Of a DNA stretch of 64,000 nucleotides, positions 24,801 to 33,129 are shown in pieces (positions within the stretch are counted from its first letter, which is position 1; each line of letters opens with the position of its first letter). Position numbers and translations under genes: made by a program. The notes beneath the pieces are model-generated. The model made no database searches and was not told the origin of the DNA. It was given only the letters and a program-made list of their open reading frames with translations. The stretch comes from Aristolochia californica (lineage: Eukaryota > Streptophyta > Magnoliopsida > Piperales > Aristolochiaceae), in assembly GCA_029961685.1 (NCBI GenBank), contig JARWKL010000010.1, positions 28,676,111-28,740,110 on the forward strand, read 5' to 3'.

Positions 24801-27800
24801 TGCTTCTTTCCTGGTGCTCCTACTCTGATACCCATGTTAAGGTTGGGTCTTTATCCCACAATGACTATCCAAAGTTGGGAAGTCATTTCCTAACTAATAA
24901 CCATGAGAGTTTTCTTATCACTTATATTTATGGTACTTTTCCCACTAACAATCTTCATTCCTATTTTGTCTTTTCCTCATTTTGCTCCACATTCTTCTCA
25001 GCATCCTCATTTCTCCCCTATCTTGTTGCTTCTTAAATGGCCCTCATTCTGTTCTTGAGGCGATGACTGGTCTAGTAGCATTTGTAGAATTCTGCCTTCA
25101 CCCTTTTCAGGATGTGTTCCCAGATCCTTGATCACCACTTCAGCCATCCAGAATTATTCTATTTGAGACATCCCCTCAAAATCCCTTTTCTTCTATATTG
25201 TTCTATGTGAGACATCCCCTTCCTTGTCAATATTCCTTCCAGATTGAACCATCTTGATGCTCTGCATCTTCTAACTTCTTAAATTCATGTTTTTCTACTG
25301 CATTATAGTTATATACTGGCCTTATATATCTGGCTGAATCTTCTATTTACTGTGCAGAACAAAAGCACTGGGGCGCTCAGCTTCTTGACATGTTTTATGA
25401 ACTTTGGTGGTTCAATTGGTGAGCCCAATTACTTTTACATCTGTCCTTAATCTCTGAAGTCTTTTTTGTTTAACTAGTTTCCTTACCTAAATACTATCTC
25501 ATTACACAAATTCTTTTATATGCAGTAAGAGTCTTCACCAGCATTCAAGAAAATGCTCCAATAAGTGGTATCCTTGGCTGTTCATTTGAAATGTTTCATT
25601 TAGATTTTGTTGCATAACTTTTAATGATGCATTAGGTTCAACAAGATTTTTTCATATTTCTAGTGCAGAATATCTCATTTCATCTTATGTGGCTTTATTT
25701 TTGTTTTTTTTTTCTGCGTACAAAAGTTCTCATTTCTCCTATTATTGGCATATTATGCTCTCTCATTTGTATTTCAAATTTCCATTTCTTTATTGCTCTC
25801 ACTGCTATTTCTATTCTTGTCAGATTTGATAAAATCTTAACCAAGAGATTTGATAGGTTGAAACTTGAATACTAACTAGTGTAAATATTAACATTAACAG
25901 TTAATGTTTGAAAATTTAATGTGTACATAACTTCTCATTTCTCATATCACCGGCATATTATTTCTCTCTTATGTATATCAAATTTCTATTTCTTTATTGC
26001 TGTCACTGCTGTTTCTATTTTTGTTAGACTTGATTAAATCTTAACCAAGAGATTTGATAAGTTGAAACTTAAATACTTTTTTTTTTCGAAAAGAGTGAGC
26101 TTTATTAAAGCGCAAGTGAGAGAACAAACAAGATCAAGATTGGAGGGAGACCCCATTCCTAGTAAGAGAGTAAGCCATAGAGTTGGTTGTGCAAGGCACA
26201 TAGGCCCAATTACATGGAAAAAGAGAAGAAATATCCCAGATATCAAGAAAGGTATTCCAATGGTGCCAAGGGTTATTAGGAGATAGGGAAGAGCACCTAG
26301 CAAGCACAACTTTAGAGTCTCCTTCAATTATGAGAAGGCCTGACAAATGATCCTGGAATAAGATGAGTCCCTACAAGAGGGCCTTGAGCTCCGCAGAAGT
26401 GGAATAGGAAATCCCAAAAGGACCATAGTAAGAGAGGAGTGTTACTCCATTAGAATTGTGAATAGTCCCACCAACGCCCGACGGCCCGGGTTCCCAATGG
26501 AATTGCCATCAAAATTAAGCTTAAGAAGGCCTGGGGGAGGAGGCTTCCCATCATGTATAGGCTGGGTTCGGGACAGCCATTTGAGCAATGCATAACCAAT
26601 TGTTGCGAAGGGGATGTCATCAAGATCGTTGATCTCTGTTTTAGTGCGAGTCCAAGCAGAGATCTGGCCAATGATGCTGGTGGCAACATCCTTATCGCTT
26701 GTGAATTTGAGATTAAAATGGCAATTGTTACTTTCCTTCCAGAGGCCCCAAGGGATGTACCAAGTCAAGCCGAGATAAGGGCTTCACCGAGGAAAGGAAG
26801 AGGGATCCCAAGGAGTTAATGACAAGTGGAGATGAGGTCTTCTTGAAGGCAGATCTGAAGTCCCATGAGGCTAAGCAGCTGGATCCAATCCGCCATGAAA
26901 AAGAGCATTGGAGGAGGATGTGGGAGACACTTTCCTCGCAAAGGGAACAACAGATGGAATGCCCCAAGTTGCCACACTTCCGGAGGTTGTCGACAGTGAG
27001 GATTTTATTGTGTTGGGTGCTCAAAATAAAGAATTCGATCTTGGGAGAGACTAAGAGTTGCCATGCCAGAGCAGAATGATGTCTTCTAAGGCCTGACAAC
27101 CAACCAGAAAGATGAAGATAGGCTGAGGCCACTGAGAATTTGTTGTTGCGAGCATTTGTCCAGATGAGCTTGTTGTCCAGGATATTTCGGATGGTAATTG
27201 AACCGAGGTCAGTAAGGAGAGAGCAAACCTCGTTGGCTTCAACATCATTTAGTCCGAGCCTGAGGTTGAGATTCTAGCAAGCTCCTGTCCCCCATGAGTC
27301 TACCACAGAGATGTCCGGGTTCTGGTAGAGACTGGGCAGTGAGGGGTATAGGTCCAAGAGTGGACCATCAGCTCCTCTCCAAAGCAATCGTCTTTTGTTG
27401 TGATCAATGTGGTGATATATAGCCATCATACATGGGAGGAAGGAGAGAATAATTTGGAAGTCCAGCTACGCAAGAATTGAGGAGAGTGAAGTCAGCCCAC
27501 CTTGGATAAGAGTCTTCCTCACCAAGTCGAAGCCTATGTTCCATTTTTTCAATCTGTGGAGCCCGTAAGCCTTTATGTGGCCTGCTGTCAAAGAGAGGGA
27601 GCCCCAAATAAGTTGTGGGCAGGGTGGTCGTGGCGCTACCAAGGAAAACCGCCATGGATTGAAAAACTCCAGGGGGTAGGTGGAAGCCCATAATGGTGGT
27701 TTTGTTCCAGTTGATTTTCTGACCAGATGTGATCTCAAATCACCCAAGGAGGGCTTTGAATCTTCTAACTTGATCACATGTGTCGTCGCCGAACCAGAGA

Positions 27801-30800
27801 GTGTCGTCAGCACACTGGAGGATTGGGATGCCAAATTCTTGATTATCATATCCCAGGGAGATCTAGGCAATGGTCCTAGCCGAGCGAACAAGAGGGAGGA
27901 GTTATTCTGCCACAAGGTTAAAGAGTAATGGGGAGAGTGAGTCACCTGGATGGATACTTCTAGTGCCTTGAAGATAACCACAAACAAAGCCGTTTAAAAG
28001 AACAGAGTAGGAGGCAAAGGAGATGCAACTCCTAATCCAGAAACGTCAACGCTTCGTAAAGCTAGTCCACTCAATGACTCGCTTCAATGAATGTCTGAAG
28101 TGATCCATCAGTTCGTGAGTGGCCATACCCGAGTCAAGGATGGAGCGGCCTTTGATGAAAGCACATTGCCCATGGTTAATTATGGTAGTGATGGCGGCTT
28201 TAAGGCAGCTAGCAAAGATCCGAGTGATGAATTTATATGAGCTAAAAATTAGGCTGATGGGCCAGAAGTCACCAGGGTGTTCAACTGCAGATTTTTTGGG
28301 GACAAGGCAATGAAAGACGCTCCCATCAGATTCATTTATGATAGAAGCTCCGGACCATTGAGGAGATGTCGTCTTTCATGAACAGCCTACTCTAATAAAA
28401 CTTTCTGTTAAAGCCATCAGGGCTAGGGGCTTGATTATTGACATTCCCAATACCGCATAAATTTATTGGTTTGAAAAGGGAGCTCCACAAGGGAGGCGTT
28501 GAAGGGGGATATCCTGGATGATTGGATATGTGGGATGGTGGGTCTAGAGGGTAGCTCTTCAGCATACAAATTTGAAAAAAAACTAATAATTGCGTTAGTA
28601 ATTGAGGCCCGGTCCATGGTTACTTCATTGTTTATGCACAGTGAAGTAACCAGGTTGGTCCTCTGCTGAGCGGAGACGACAACATGAAAGAATCTGGTAT
28701 TCCCATCCCCTTCGGCCACCCAACGAAAGTGGGCCCTCTACTTCCATTAGATGCGCGCATAGAGGGCAAAGGCTTCAAATTTGCCGCGGAGAGATGCTGA
28801 GGGAGAATCTAGTAGTGGAAAGAGGTCGTTGTTCTTCAGTCGCATCAAGTTGAGAGATCTGCGAATAAGTGTCTAGCAGTTTGTTGTAGCAGCTTTTTAG
28901 TGGTCCAAGGACCAGATCTTAAGATTTCCCTTGAGGGCTTCAAGTTTTTGGGGCAACTTCCATCCTGTGGCTCCAATTACCACGGAGAGAAGAGAGGAAC
29001 TCTAGCTCTTGGAAGAGAGGAGAAAAGAAACTAAGGGAGAGAAAGAAGAGGAAAAGAGAGACGTGTACAGACGAACTGAGCTAAGAGGAAGAAGTTTGAA
29101 TGTTCTACCCGATCCTTCGAGGCTGTATTTATGGTTGTGAGAAGGTGTTTACAATTATTACGATGCCCTTAGGGTTACATGCTTCAAATGAAAAAAAAAA
29201 AAACATTAGAGGACATACACTAGTGTGCGTAATTACAATTATATGCCATCTTTAAGGGAGTTCTCTTTATTTACTAGCCATGCCACCCCTACACACATGG
29301 GTGTCGTTTAACACTCCCCCTCTAGTTGGTGTTTGTAACTTCACTTTGTAAATAATCTTGGTCAAGAAACTTACGTATTCGAAAAAGAAATTTTGATTGT
29401 CTTGCTTTGATTCATCTTATTCTTGTTCACATCATACTTGTAGTCTTCATCTTGTTCTCCCCCTTGCTTAGTTATTCTGTCACATAAAATTTGATCACCA
29501 TAACACATGGAATTCTTTATTGTAGATTATACTTCTTCTCAAATGATAGCAATACTTCAATTAGGAAGGAGGCGCTACCACTAGAGCACTCAATTTCTAA
29601 TGTCATCCTTCATACTTCTCCTTCTATTCTCCAAGTTGGGAGGTAATGGTAGTGATCCTTGCTTAAAAAAAAAAAAAAAAAAAAAGTTGTAGCAATTATC
29701 TCCTTCATTAAGGTGTCCCAAGGATGAGTGTTCAATCGGACACAAACTTTCAAAGAGTCAAAAATATGGGTGATAAAGTAGGAGTCAAAACTGACCTCAA
29801 AGGACTTTGAATAAAATAGTGATAATAATCCTAATAAAATAGTGATTTTGAATAAGATGTTTGAGTGACTTTAATTCCCAGGTCTTTCGGTAATTAAGGA
29901 CAGAGAAGTAAAGACTAGGTGTCTTATCTGGAGTTCTCTAGTTCGGGTTCTGGAGAATTTGTCGGCGATGGACAGTTCGAATTACTTGAGGAAGGAGGCG
30001 CGACTTCGAGGATAGTTAAAACTAGTTGAAACTTAAGTACTAACTGGTGTGAATATTTGGATCTTCCTATGATCAAACAGTTAATGTTTGAAAATTTAAT
30101 GCCTTTTGATGGCATATACAGAATGATCTTCCATATACACATGGTTAAAATAATCATGGAAAGCATTACAATAAAAAGCCATGGAAAACATTACATAAAA
30201 GAGGTCATTGAAAAGAAAACAGCAGTCAGTTTAGCATATCTTTTTTTTCTTTCTATCTCTATTTGGTTGAAAGAGTTTTTACTGGGTTGTTCTCTCTCTC
30301 TCTCTCCCTACTCTCTCAGTTTTTTAATAGACTGGATATGACAGTTTGTGGGTCTTGCCTAACTCAGTAATCCTTGTCTGAATTGTACTTCAAAAGATTG
30401 AATGAGTACTTGTGATACAGGATGTGTTTGACTAATATAATTAATATTACCACAATCGTCCTGTAGAACCACAAACTAAGACTCTGGTTGCAAAAAACCA
30501 ACTGGCATTGGGGTGCAATCCGGAGCGTTCAACCTTGAGGAATGCTACCTGGTGGGTTTATTTACATCGTATGCAGTCTGGTTGAGTGAATGTCACATCA
30601 CTGGAGTGGAATAAAAATAAATAAATATTTGAAATGAGAAAAAATTGAAGACATATGATAGCAGTTATACAAATAAAATGCTTATTGAGCGCAAGCGGAG
30701 TTTGTATTATCCTTTTAACCTTGTGTGCACTGTTGAATGTGAATGATTAGAACAGTGTTGTACTCTCGTGAAATCTGCATTTGTTCATCAACATTCCTGC

Positions 30801-30943
30801 TGGATTTGTAAAGATATGTTTACCTTAATGCGGTTGAAGTGGTTTTGGGCTCTGTTATTGGCATTGTGATGAACGGCACAATCTTGAGTCAGATACTCTT
30901 CTACCAGAAATCAGAAGTCAAGAAAGAGAAGAAAAAGCAGTGA
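3663..30943 (+). CDS. MPDU1: Mannose-P-dolichol utilization defect 1 (MPDU1) homologue, 8 coding exons, TE-expanded introns
   Basis: Exons are 3663-3818, 10649-10802, 11106-11178, 11333-11399, 11564-11623, 25358-25418, 25526-25567 and 30840-30943. They join in phase to 717 nt (238 residues plus TGA), and every intron starts GT and ends AG. The product is a small ER membrane protein of the PQ-loop family, needed for use of dolichol-P-mannose and dolichol-P-glucose in N-glycan and GPI assembly. Visible hallmarks are two PQ motifs (KVPQILKIL, Pro51-Gln52; [10 protein letters not shown], Pro163-Gln164), [51 protein letters not shown] and [13 protein letters not shown]. The C-terminus KKKQ fits a KKXX ER-retrieval signal. 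Length matches plant homologues (about 235-240). The start could be either tandem ATG (3663 or 3666); an in-frame TGA lies at 3636. Introns 1, 5 and 7 are 6.8, 13.7 and 5.3 kb and packed with transposons. Confidence 0.93.
3819..4885 (+). other. MPDU1 intron 1, original intronic sequence
   Basis: AT-rich intron sequence without recognisable exons, RNA genes or transposon termini, ending where the first LTR begins near 4886. Confidence 0.5.
4886..5211 (+). repeat. Copia 5' LTR (intron 1 element)
   Basis: The segment starts TGTTGAAAGG and ends TTCAACA, directly followed by a tRNA-iMet primer-binding site. It has a TATA-like TATAAATAG near 4992 and a C/T-rich U5. The matching 3' LTR was not found; the element is cut by a rearrangement near 8836. 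The left edge is approximate. Confidence 0.65.
5212..5223 (+). other. Copia primer-binding site (initiator tRNA-Met)
   Basis: TGGTATCAGAGC, an exact complement to the 3' end of plant initiator tRNA-Met and the usual priming site of plant Copia elements. Confidence 0.85.
5397..6397 (+). mobile_element. 5'-truncated LINE, plus strand, with intact RNase H frame
   Basis: The 3' kilobase of an L1-like plant LINE, ending in a short poly-A (6390-6397). The first part codes a zf-RVT zinc-binding region ([20 protein letters not shown]). An open frame at 5753-6352 (199 codons) codes a C-terminal RNase H with its acidic residues in place: [35 protein letters not shown] and [11 protein letters not shown]. 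The endonuclease and reverse transcriptase are absent through 5' truncation. The insertion lies inside the Copia element, between its leader and its protease (DSGAS starts at about 6410). The left edge is approximate because the Copia gag sequence next to it is missing. Confidence 0.8.
6398..8665 (+). pseudogene. Copia pol remnant without gag: protease, integrase, reverse transcriptase
   Basis: Frames in order: protease [12 protein letters not shown] (about 6400); a pre-integrase HHCC region with [17 protein letters not shown]; integrase core with [17 protein letters not shown] and [20 protein letters not shown] (about 6970-7500); a linker; then reverse transcriptase with [36 protein letters not shown] and YLDDIV (about 7970-8400). 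Multiple stops and frameshifts interrupt it (for example TAG at 6685, TGA at 6966, TAA at 7159 and 7498). No gag or CCHC knuckle lies between the PBS and the protease, only a short leader and the LINE insertion. No RNase H is recognised. Dead Copia copy in MPDU1 intron 1. Confidence 0.85.
8420..8835 (+). repeat. Direct duplication inside the Copia RT remnant
   Basis: About 8420-8585 (AAAGAAGTCAAAGAGAAAAT onward) recurs at about 8672-8835 with scattered substitutions, each copy reaching GAATGATGAGATGTCGAC. The second copy ends where an unrelated inverted LINE piece starts, so the duplication was probably part of the same rearrangement. Confidence 0.75.
8836..9690 (-). mobile_element. LINE fragment, minus strand, both ends missing
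   Basis: Minus-strand frames give the zf-RVT and following region of the same LINE family as the other copies here: [39 protein letters not shown] and [20 protein letters not shown]. Further upstream are the conserved [18 protein letters not shown] and the [12 protein letters not shown] block. There is no poly-A tail and no RNase H at its 3' (left) side, and no RT at its 5' side. It is a rearranged fragment, not a simple insertion. Confidence 0.8.
9691..9793 (+). mobile_element. Orphan LTR end plus primer-binding site
   Basis: The end of an LTR (TATAAATAGAAGC, then AATGCAACA) is followed at 9782-9793 by TGGTATCAGAGC and a short leader. It differs from the LTR at 4886-5211, so it is the start of a second plus-strand Copia whose body is absent. 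Its upstream side abuts the inverted LINE piece. Confidence 0.7.
9794..10648 (+). other. MPDU1 intron 1, 3' part
   Basis: The first part may still be leader of the orphan Copia. The remainder is ordinary intron leading to a pyrimidine-rich tract and the exon 2 acceptor. No other feature is seen. Confidence 0.5.
10649..10802 (+). CDS. MPDU1: MPDU1 homologue exon 2
   Basis: The acceptor TATTGCAG/ATACTT continues in phase from exon 1. It codes [19 protein letters not shown] and the second and third membrane spans ([20 protein letters not shown]). The donor CAAG/GTAACT leaves phase 1. Confidence 0.92.
11106..11178 (+). CDS. MPDU1: MPDU1 homologue exon 3
   Basis: The acceptor GTCGCAG/GTATAA codes [19 protein letters not shown] and IRAL. 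The donor TTACT/GTATCC leaves phase 2. The [10 protein letters not shown] loop is typical of plant MPDU1 proteins. Confidence 0.92.
11333..11399 (+). CDS. MPDU1: MPDU1 homologue exon 4
   Basis: The acceptor TTGTTAG/ATACTG codes [20 protein letters not shown] then LY. The donor TATAT/GTAAGT is phase 0. Confidence 0.92.
11564..11623 (+). CDS. MPDU1: MPDU1 homologue exon 5
   Basis: Twenty codons, [20 protein letters not shown], carrying the second PQ motif. The donor ACT/GTAAGT opens the 13.7-kb intron 5. Confidence 0.92.
12245..13082 (+). other. GC-rich open stretch of unknown origin, ending in a Copia RT fragment
   Basis: An unbroken 280-codon plus-strand frame (12245-13087) lies in DNA much richer in GC than its surroundings. 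It contains [17 protein letters not shown], reminiscent of basic linker regions in plant retroelement ORF1/gag-like proteins, but no domain can be assigned. A second frame over its last 100 bases reads [16 protein letters not shown], a Copia RT motif that is continued across the inserted element at 19118 (VYMEQP). The end of the stretch is therefore the left half of a plus-strand Copia RT. The GC-rich body might be an unrelated captured segment. No promoter or splice sites were found to suggest a host gene. Confidence 0.4.
13083..13413 (-). repeat. 3' LTR of the minus-strand Copia
   Basis: 331 bp, read on the plus strand from TGTAAAAATCC to TTTTCTAACA. It shares about 300 aligned bases with 18732-19117. 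It has a single copy of the ACCAAAATACCC motif near its edge where the partner LTR has three. Confidence 0.85.
16256..16891 (-). repeat. Tandem duplication of about 300-350 bp inside the Copia gag/protease region
   Basis: About 16256-16545 and 16607-16891 carry the same succession (CACAATGAGTAGGATAAAAT, CAACTCATTGACTTTGCTAG, CCTACTCCTTGAATAGGAG, GGCTCCTGAGTCAAGAAC) at high identity. The second copy ends at the TRIM insertion site. Confidence 0.85.
16892..17190 (+). mobile_element. TRIM (terminal-repeat retrotransposon in miniature), complete with TSD AAGTG
   Basis: A 299-bp element with direct terminal repeats 16892-16993 and 17071-17190 (TGTCAGAGC to GTTTGACA), flanked by AAGTG (16887-16891 and 17191-17195). 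Right after the first repeat is TGGTATCAGAGC (16994-17005), the iMet primer-binding site. A purine-rich tract (GAACGGGAACGGTGGG) precedes the second repeat. The 77-bp interior is non-coding and includes GTTCGAATCCC (17023-17033), resembling a tRNA B box. The second repeat holds an 18-bp internal duplication. Inserted into the minus-strand Copia interior. Confidence 0.9.
18732..19117 (-). repeat. 5' LTR of the minus-strand Copia, with an expanded 30-bp repeat
   Basis: Homologous to 13083-13413 but about 55 bp longer because a roughly 30-bp unit (GGTAAAATGACCAAAATRCCC core) occurs three times at 19020-19106. Its outer base pair is mutated (CT for CA), and its inner edge is inferred from the alignment. 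Confidence 0.8.
19118..20079 (+). pseudogene. Plus-strand Copia RT/RNase H remnant (host of the nested Copia)
   Basis: Immediately after the nested element the frame continues with [11 protein letters not shown], the RT strand that follows the GDSKQK part left at 13060-13077. Further on are [41 protein letters not shown] and ITSNSSIS, the RNase H region. Many stops are present. The 3' end is followed by a polypurine tract (ACATGGGGGGG at 20069-20079). Confidence 0.85.
20080..20388 (+). repeat. 3' LTR of the older plus-strand Copia
   Basis: Starts TGTTGAAATATATG directly after the polypurine tract and has a C/T-rich U5 with a TCTCTC run near 20343. The end near TTCAATACCA is inferred. No matching 5' LTR is evident upstream of 12.2 kb. 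Confidence 0.6.
20389..20982 (+). other. MPDU1 intron 5 between insertions
   Basis: Unremarkable AT-rich intron sequence. Its last 17 bases (20966-20982, ATGTTATCTGTAATCTT) are one copy of the LINE target duplication. Confidence 0.55.
22202..22490 (+). mobile_element. Second TRIM, with an extra primer-site piece after its 3' repeat; TSD TAATC
   Basis: The terminal repeats 22202-22284 and 22393-22475 are clearly related to the 16.9-kb TRIM (shared GGTCTTTTGGGT and TATTGGCTAGG). The PBS-like TGGTATCAAAGC (22286-22297) is followed after 17 bases by a GTTCGAATCAC box (22315-22325). After the second repeat lie 15 more bases, ACTGGTATCATAACA, then TAATC matching 22197-22201. The outer ends TGTTATGAT and ATCATAACA are perfect inverted repeats. 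The empty site is confirmed by the homologous LINE at 26-30 kb, which reads CATCATTTAGTCCGAGCC there. Confidence 0.85.
23200..23930 (-). repeat. Tandem duplication of about 370 bp in the LINE RT
   Basis: About 23203-23566 is repeated at about 23571-23930, including the codons for [20 protein letters not shown]. The copies differ at few positions, so the duplication probably post-dates or accompanied the insertion. It breaks the RT frame. Confidence 0.88.
24761..25357 (+). other. MPDU1 intron 5, 3' end
   Basis: Intron sequence between the LINE target duplication and exon 6. An open frame at 24800-25036 has no recognisable domain and is not called as a gene. Confidence 0.5.
25358..25418 (+). 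CDS. MPDU1: MPDU1 homologue exon 6
   Basis: The acceptor TGTGCAG/AACAAA codes [20 protein letters not shown], the direct continuation of exon 5 after 13.7 kb. The donor ATTG/GTGAGC is phase 1. Confidence 0.92.
25526..25567 (+). CDS. MPDU1: MPDU1 homologue exon 7 (42 bp)
   Basis: A 42-bp micro-exon after TATGCAG. It completes V and codes [13 protein letters not shown]. The donor AGTG/GTATCC is phase 1 and opens the 5.3-kb intron 7. Confidence 0.9.
25725..26075 (+). repeat. Direct duplication of about 145 bp in MPDU1 intron 7
   Basis: About 25725-25875 and 25930-26075 share CTCATTTCTC, GGCATATTAT, TTCTTTATTGCT, TCACTGCT, TTAACCAAGAGATTTGATA and GTTGAAACTT. The LINE inserted at the end of the second copy. 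Confidence 0.8.
26076..30020 (-). mobile_element. LINE, minus strand, with nested LTR element; 17-bp TSD
   Basis: Bounded by AGTTGAAACTTAAATAC (26059-26075) and its near-copy AGTTGAAACTTAAGTAC (30021-30037), with the poly-A as a plus-strand T run at 26076. Minus-strand frames: [20 protein letters not shown] (28435-28719), RT remnants including an ADDT box (27404-27987), zf-[21 protein letters not shown] (26728-27132), RNase [15 protein letters not shown] (26442-26768) and [11 protein letters not shown] (26134-26346; a later catalytic Asp is Tyr in NSMAYSL). It is the same LINE family as the one at 21-24.7 kb. Near its 5' end it is interrupted by an LTR element at roughly 28990-29900. Confidence 0.85.
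28990..29900 (-). mobile_element. Partial LTR retroelement, minus strand, inside the LINE
   Basis: An LTR-like segment (about 28990-29313) ends GTTTAACA and is followed by the polypurine complement CTCCCCCTCTAGTTGG. The next 350 bp share blocks with the non-autonomous family at 37-54 kb (CATCTTGTTCTCCCCC, GTCACATAAAAT, TTCTCCAAGTTGGGAGGTAATGG, AGTGATCC). A 21-A run lies at about 29664-29684. No second LTR or primer-binding site is seen. Edges are approximate. Confidence 0.6.
30038..30839 (+). other. MPDU1 intron 7, 3' part
   Basis: Resumes the pre-insertion intron: its first bases match those after the first duplicated copy at 25873 (CTAACTRGTGTRAATATT, CAGTTAATGTTTGAAAATT). It includes a short TCTC repeat near 30290. 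No gene is seen. Confidence 0.6.
30840..30943 (+). CDS. MPDU1: MPDU1 homologue exon 8 and stop
   Basis: The acceptor GTTGAAG/TGGTTT codes [20 protein letters not shown] then FYQK and a lysine-rich tail ending KKKQ and TGA. The tail fits a dilysine ER-retrieval signal. Confidence 0.92.
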
Positions 30944-31301
30944 ACCAGATGATGATTTACAGTTACAGCTTTTATGTGCAATGTCTTACCAGAGCTTGAA
31001 GATGATTATTGGGTCGTAATGGGCGCTGTTTTAGTTTATCCTTAACCAATCGTGAAAACTGTTCGAGTTATTTATAAAGTTTTAGTGCTTGGTAGAAAAT
31101 CTTGGGAATGCTAACATGCATGTACCAGTTTTTTATTATTGGAACTCCAAAGATAGATTAAATACAACCCCATTTTATTGGATTAGATGAACAAAATTTG
31201 TGGATGAGCAGTTGTAGCAGGGTATTTCATTGATCGATATAATAGTATCAGATTGGACAATTAGCTTTACAATTATATGCTTAGAATCGATTACAAGGTA
31301 A
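30944..31301 (+). other. Probable 3' UTR of the MPDU1 homologue
   Basis: About 350 bases of ordinary AT-rich sequence after the TGA. The poly-A site cannot be placed from sequence alone. Confidence 0.4.
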
Positions 31302-31655
31302 TTGTGTGTCAGTCACCAAACAAGCTTCTCGTTGGAAGGACAGCAGATGGTCTCTCTCAACTGCCCCTCATTGTCTGGTCAGGCCGTCCTCACCGTCGGC
31401 TGCAGGCGAGGGGTTAGTTGCTTTGCAGCGGCCGAAGAGATCTACCTCGTCCGTTTCATCAGCTGTAGCTGTGGCATTGATCGGTACGGCACTCTCCATT
31501 TCCTTCTCCCTCAAAGATCTATAATTGTCTTTCCCTGGCCTGCGGAGCTGGTAAAAGGAAAGCCTGGATGCAGAAAGTCAATTACAGTAAAGAGTGAGAA
31601 TTTTACATCAATACCAGCCTATAATAGGCAAAAGAAGAATAATTCGAATATTTAA
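31302..31655 (+). other. GC-rich island with overlapping open frames, unidentified
   Basis: A roughly 270-bp GC-rich patch in AT-rich DNA contains two overlapping plus-strand frames (31302-31655, 117 codons; 31306-31524, 72 codons). The shorter ends in a hydrophobic Ala/Val stretch (SSAVAVALIGTALSISF), which could be a membrane segment behind a Ser/Arg-rich, transit-peptide-like start. No family was recognised. It may be a small exon or a gene relic, and there is no proof of expression. Confidence 0.25.
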
Positions 31656-33000
31656 TCAAGGATTTAAATTTTATTAATTTAAGGAAATTATGACAAATAA
31701 ATCTTTTGATTGATTTGTCATTATTATTTTTAATTATTACATAATTTAATTTTAATTTTTTTTATAATCATTATATAATTTAATTTAAAAAATAATTTAA
31801 AAAATAATTTAATTTATTTTTTAACATCCTCCTAAAGTTGTATTGGGGATAAGAGGAAATACAATTTGTTATGTTATAGGATATAACTTTCATATTGTGA
31901 AGGGACTTTGTTTGGCATCGTTAATGGTGCGATAAAATGTCATGTGGTGCGGAGGAAATCTCGATGAGATGGTAATCAATTGTAGAGGGGGTTATTTGAT
32001 TAGCACGTATCCATCCTTTAAAAAGAATTTATTAATATAATATATGAAAATGGTTTAGTATATGAGATTCTATCTGTCACATGACCTCTATTTTTAATTC
32101 CAAATATATCCCTTTTGATTCAATAAATAAATCCTTTTTCAATTTTTCCCCTTTTTAAAACAATAAAAAAGATTTTTTAGGAAAAAATAATAAAGTTTTC
32201 AAAAAAATGAGGAAAATATGACTATTTTTTTTGAATGAAAAATTGGTTTGATTTTGATACAAAAATGAGAAAACTAGACCAAAATTTGTAAACAAATAGT
32301 GATATTTTGTGGAAGTGCTTCTGACTGAACTTTTCAACTAGTTTGCTAAATCAATGGTTAAAATGGGGAACATTAGCCCTCTCTCTGGGTTCAATGGAGA
32401 GATAAGAGAGAACAGTCGTCTGGTAAAATGAAATTTCCGCTGCTAGAAGTGGAGGGTGTGCATGTCTAAGGGCTTCTGGTTTCTGGTTTCCGGTTCCTTA
32501 ACTGTAACTTTGCTTTCTGAGCTCTTGTATGCTGATTGTTTTTGTAACTCAAACATTTGCCAACCGCCATGAATGTGCTGTTTCAAGCTTGATTTCATAA
32601 CAGTTCCTTAACAAGTGAAAAGACTGCAAAATGTTGGCAGTGCAAAAACTTAGTCTCAAGACAGGCAATGGTGATCCCTTGCAAGGCATCTAGACCATTT
32701 CAATTATCAAACAAATACGAATTTAGAAGTAAGCCAAAGTTTAATTTGTCGACATACCCTTCAAAAGTTGCGAACCTTTTCTGCTGTCCCCATGGATCGT
32801 AGAAAAGGAGTTATTTATGACATTTCAGGAAGAATAACCTGCCAAAGCAAAGGGCTTTCAAAGAAAACTTTTTAACTTGTGATGGCTAATGGGTGCACAG
32901 ATAAATGATAACAGTCCATACATATCCAGTTCACAATTAAGATAGTAGAGTCTAGTAAATAAAATATGATAAAAGAGATTCTTTCTCAATGTGCATACAA
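31656..33000. other. AT-rich intergenic region with a possible LTR end
   Basis: Very AT-rich at 31640-32340. TTTTTTAACA at 31817-31826 followed by TCCTCCTAAAGTTG resembles a minus-strand LTR edge with a polypurine complement, but no partner LTR or coding frames were found. Nothing further is supported up to 33000. Confidence 0.35.
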
Positions 33001-33129
33001 TTAACTAGTCATAATTTCTGTGTCTGTTCAATTCCTCATTCTCTCTCTTCCTCTCCCTCCCTTCCACTATGATGCCTCTCAGCCCTCTCTCTCCTCTTGT
33101 TCTCCCGTCCCTCCCTCTTCCCTGTTTTT

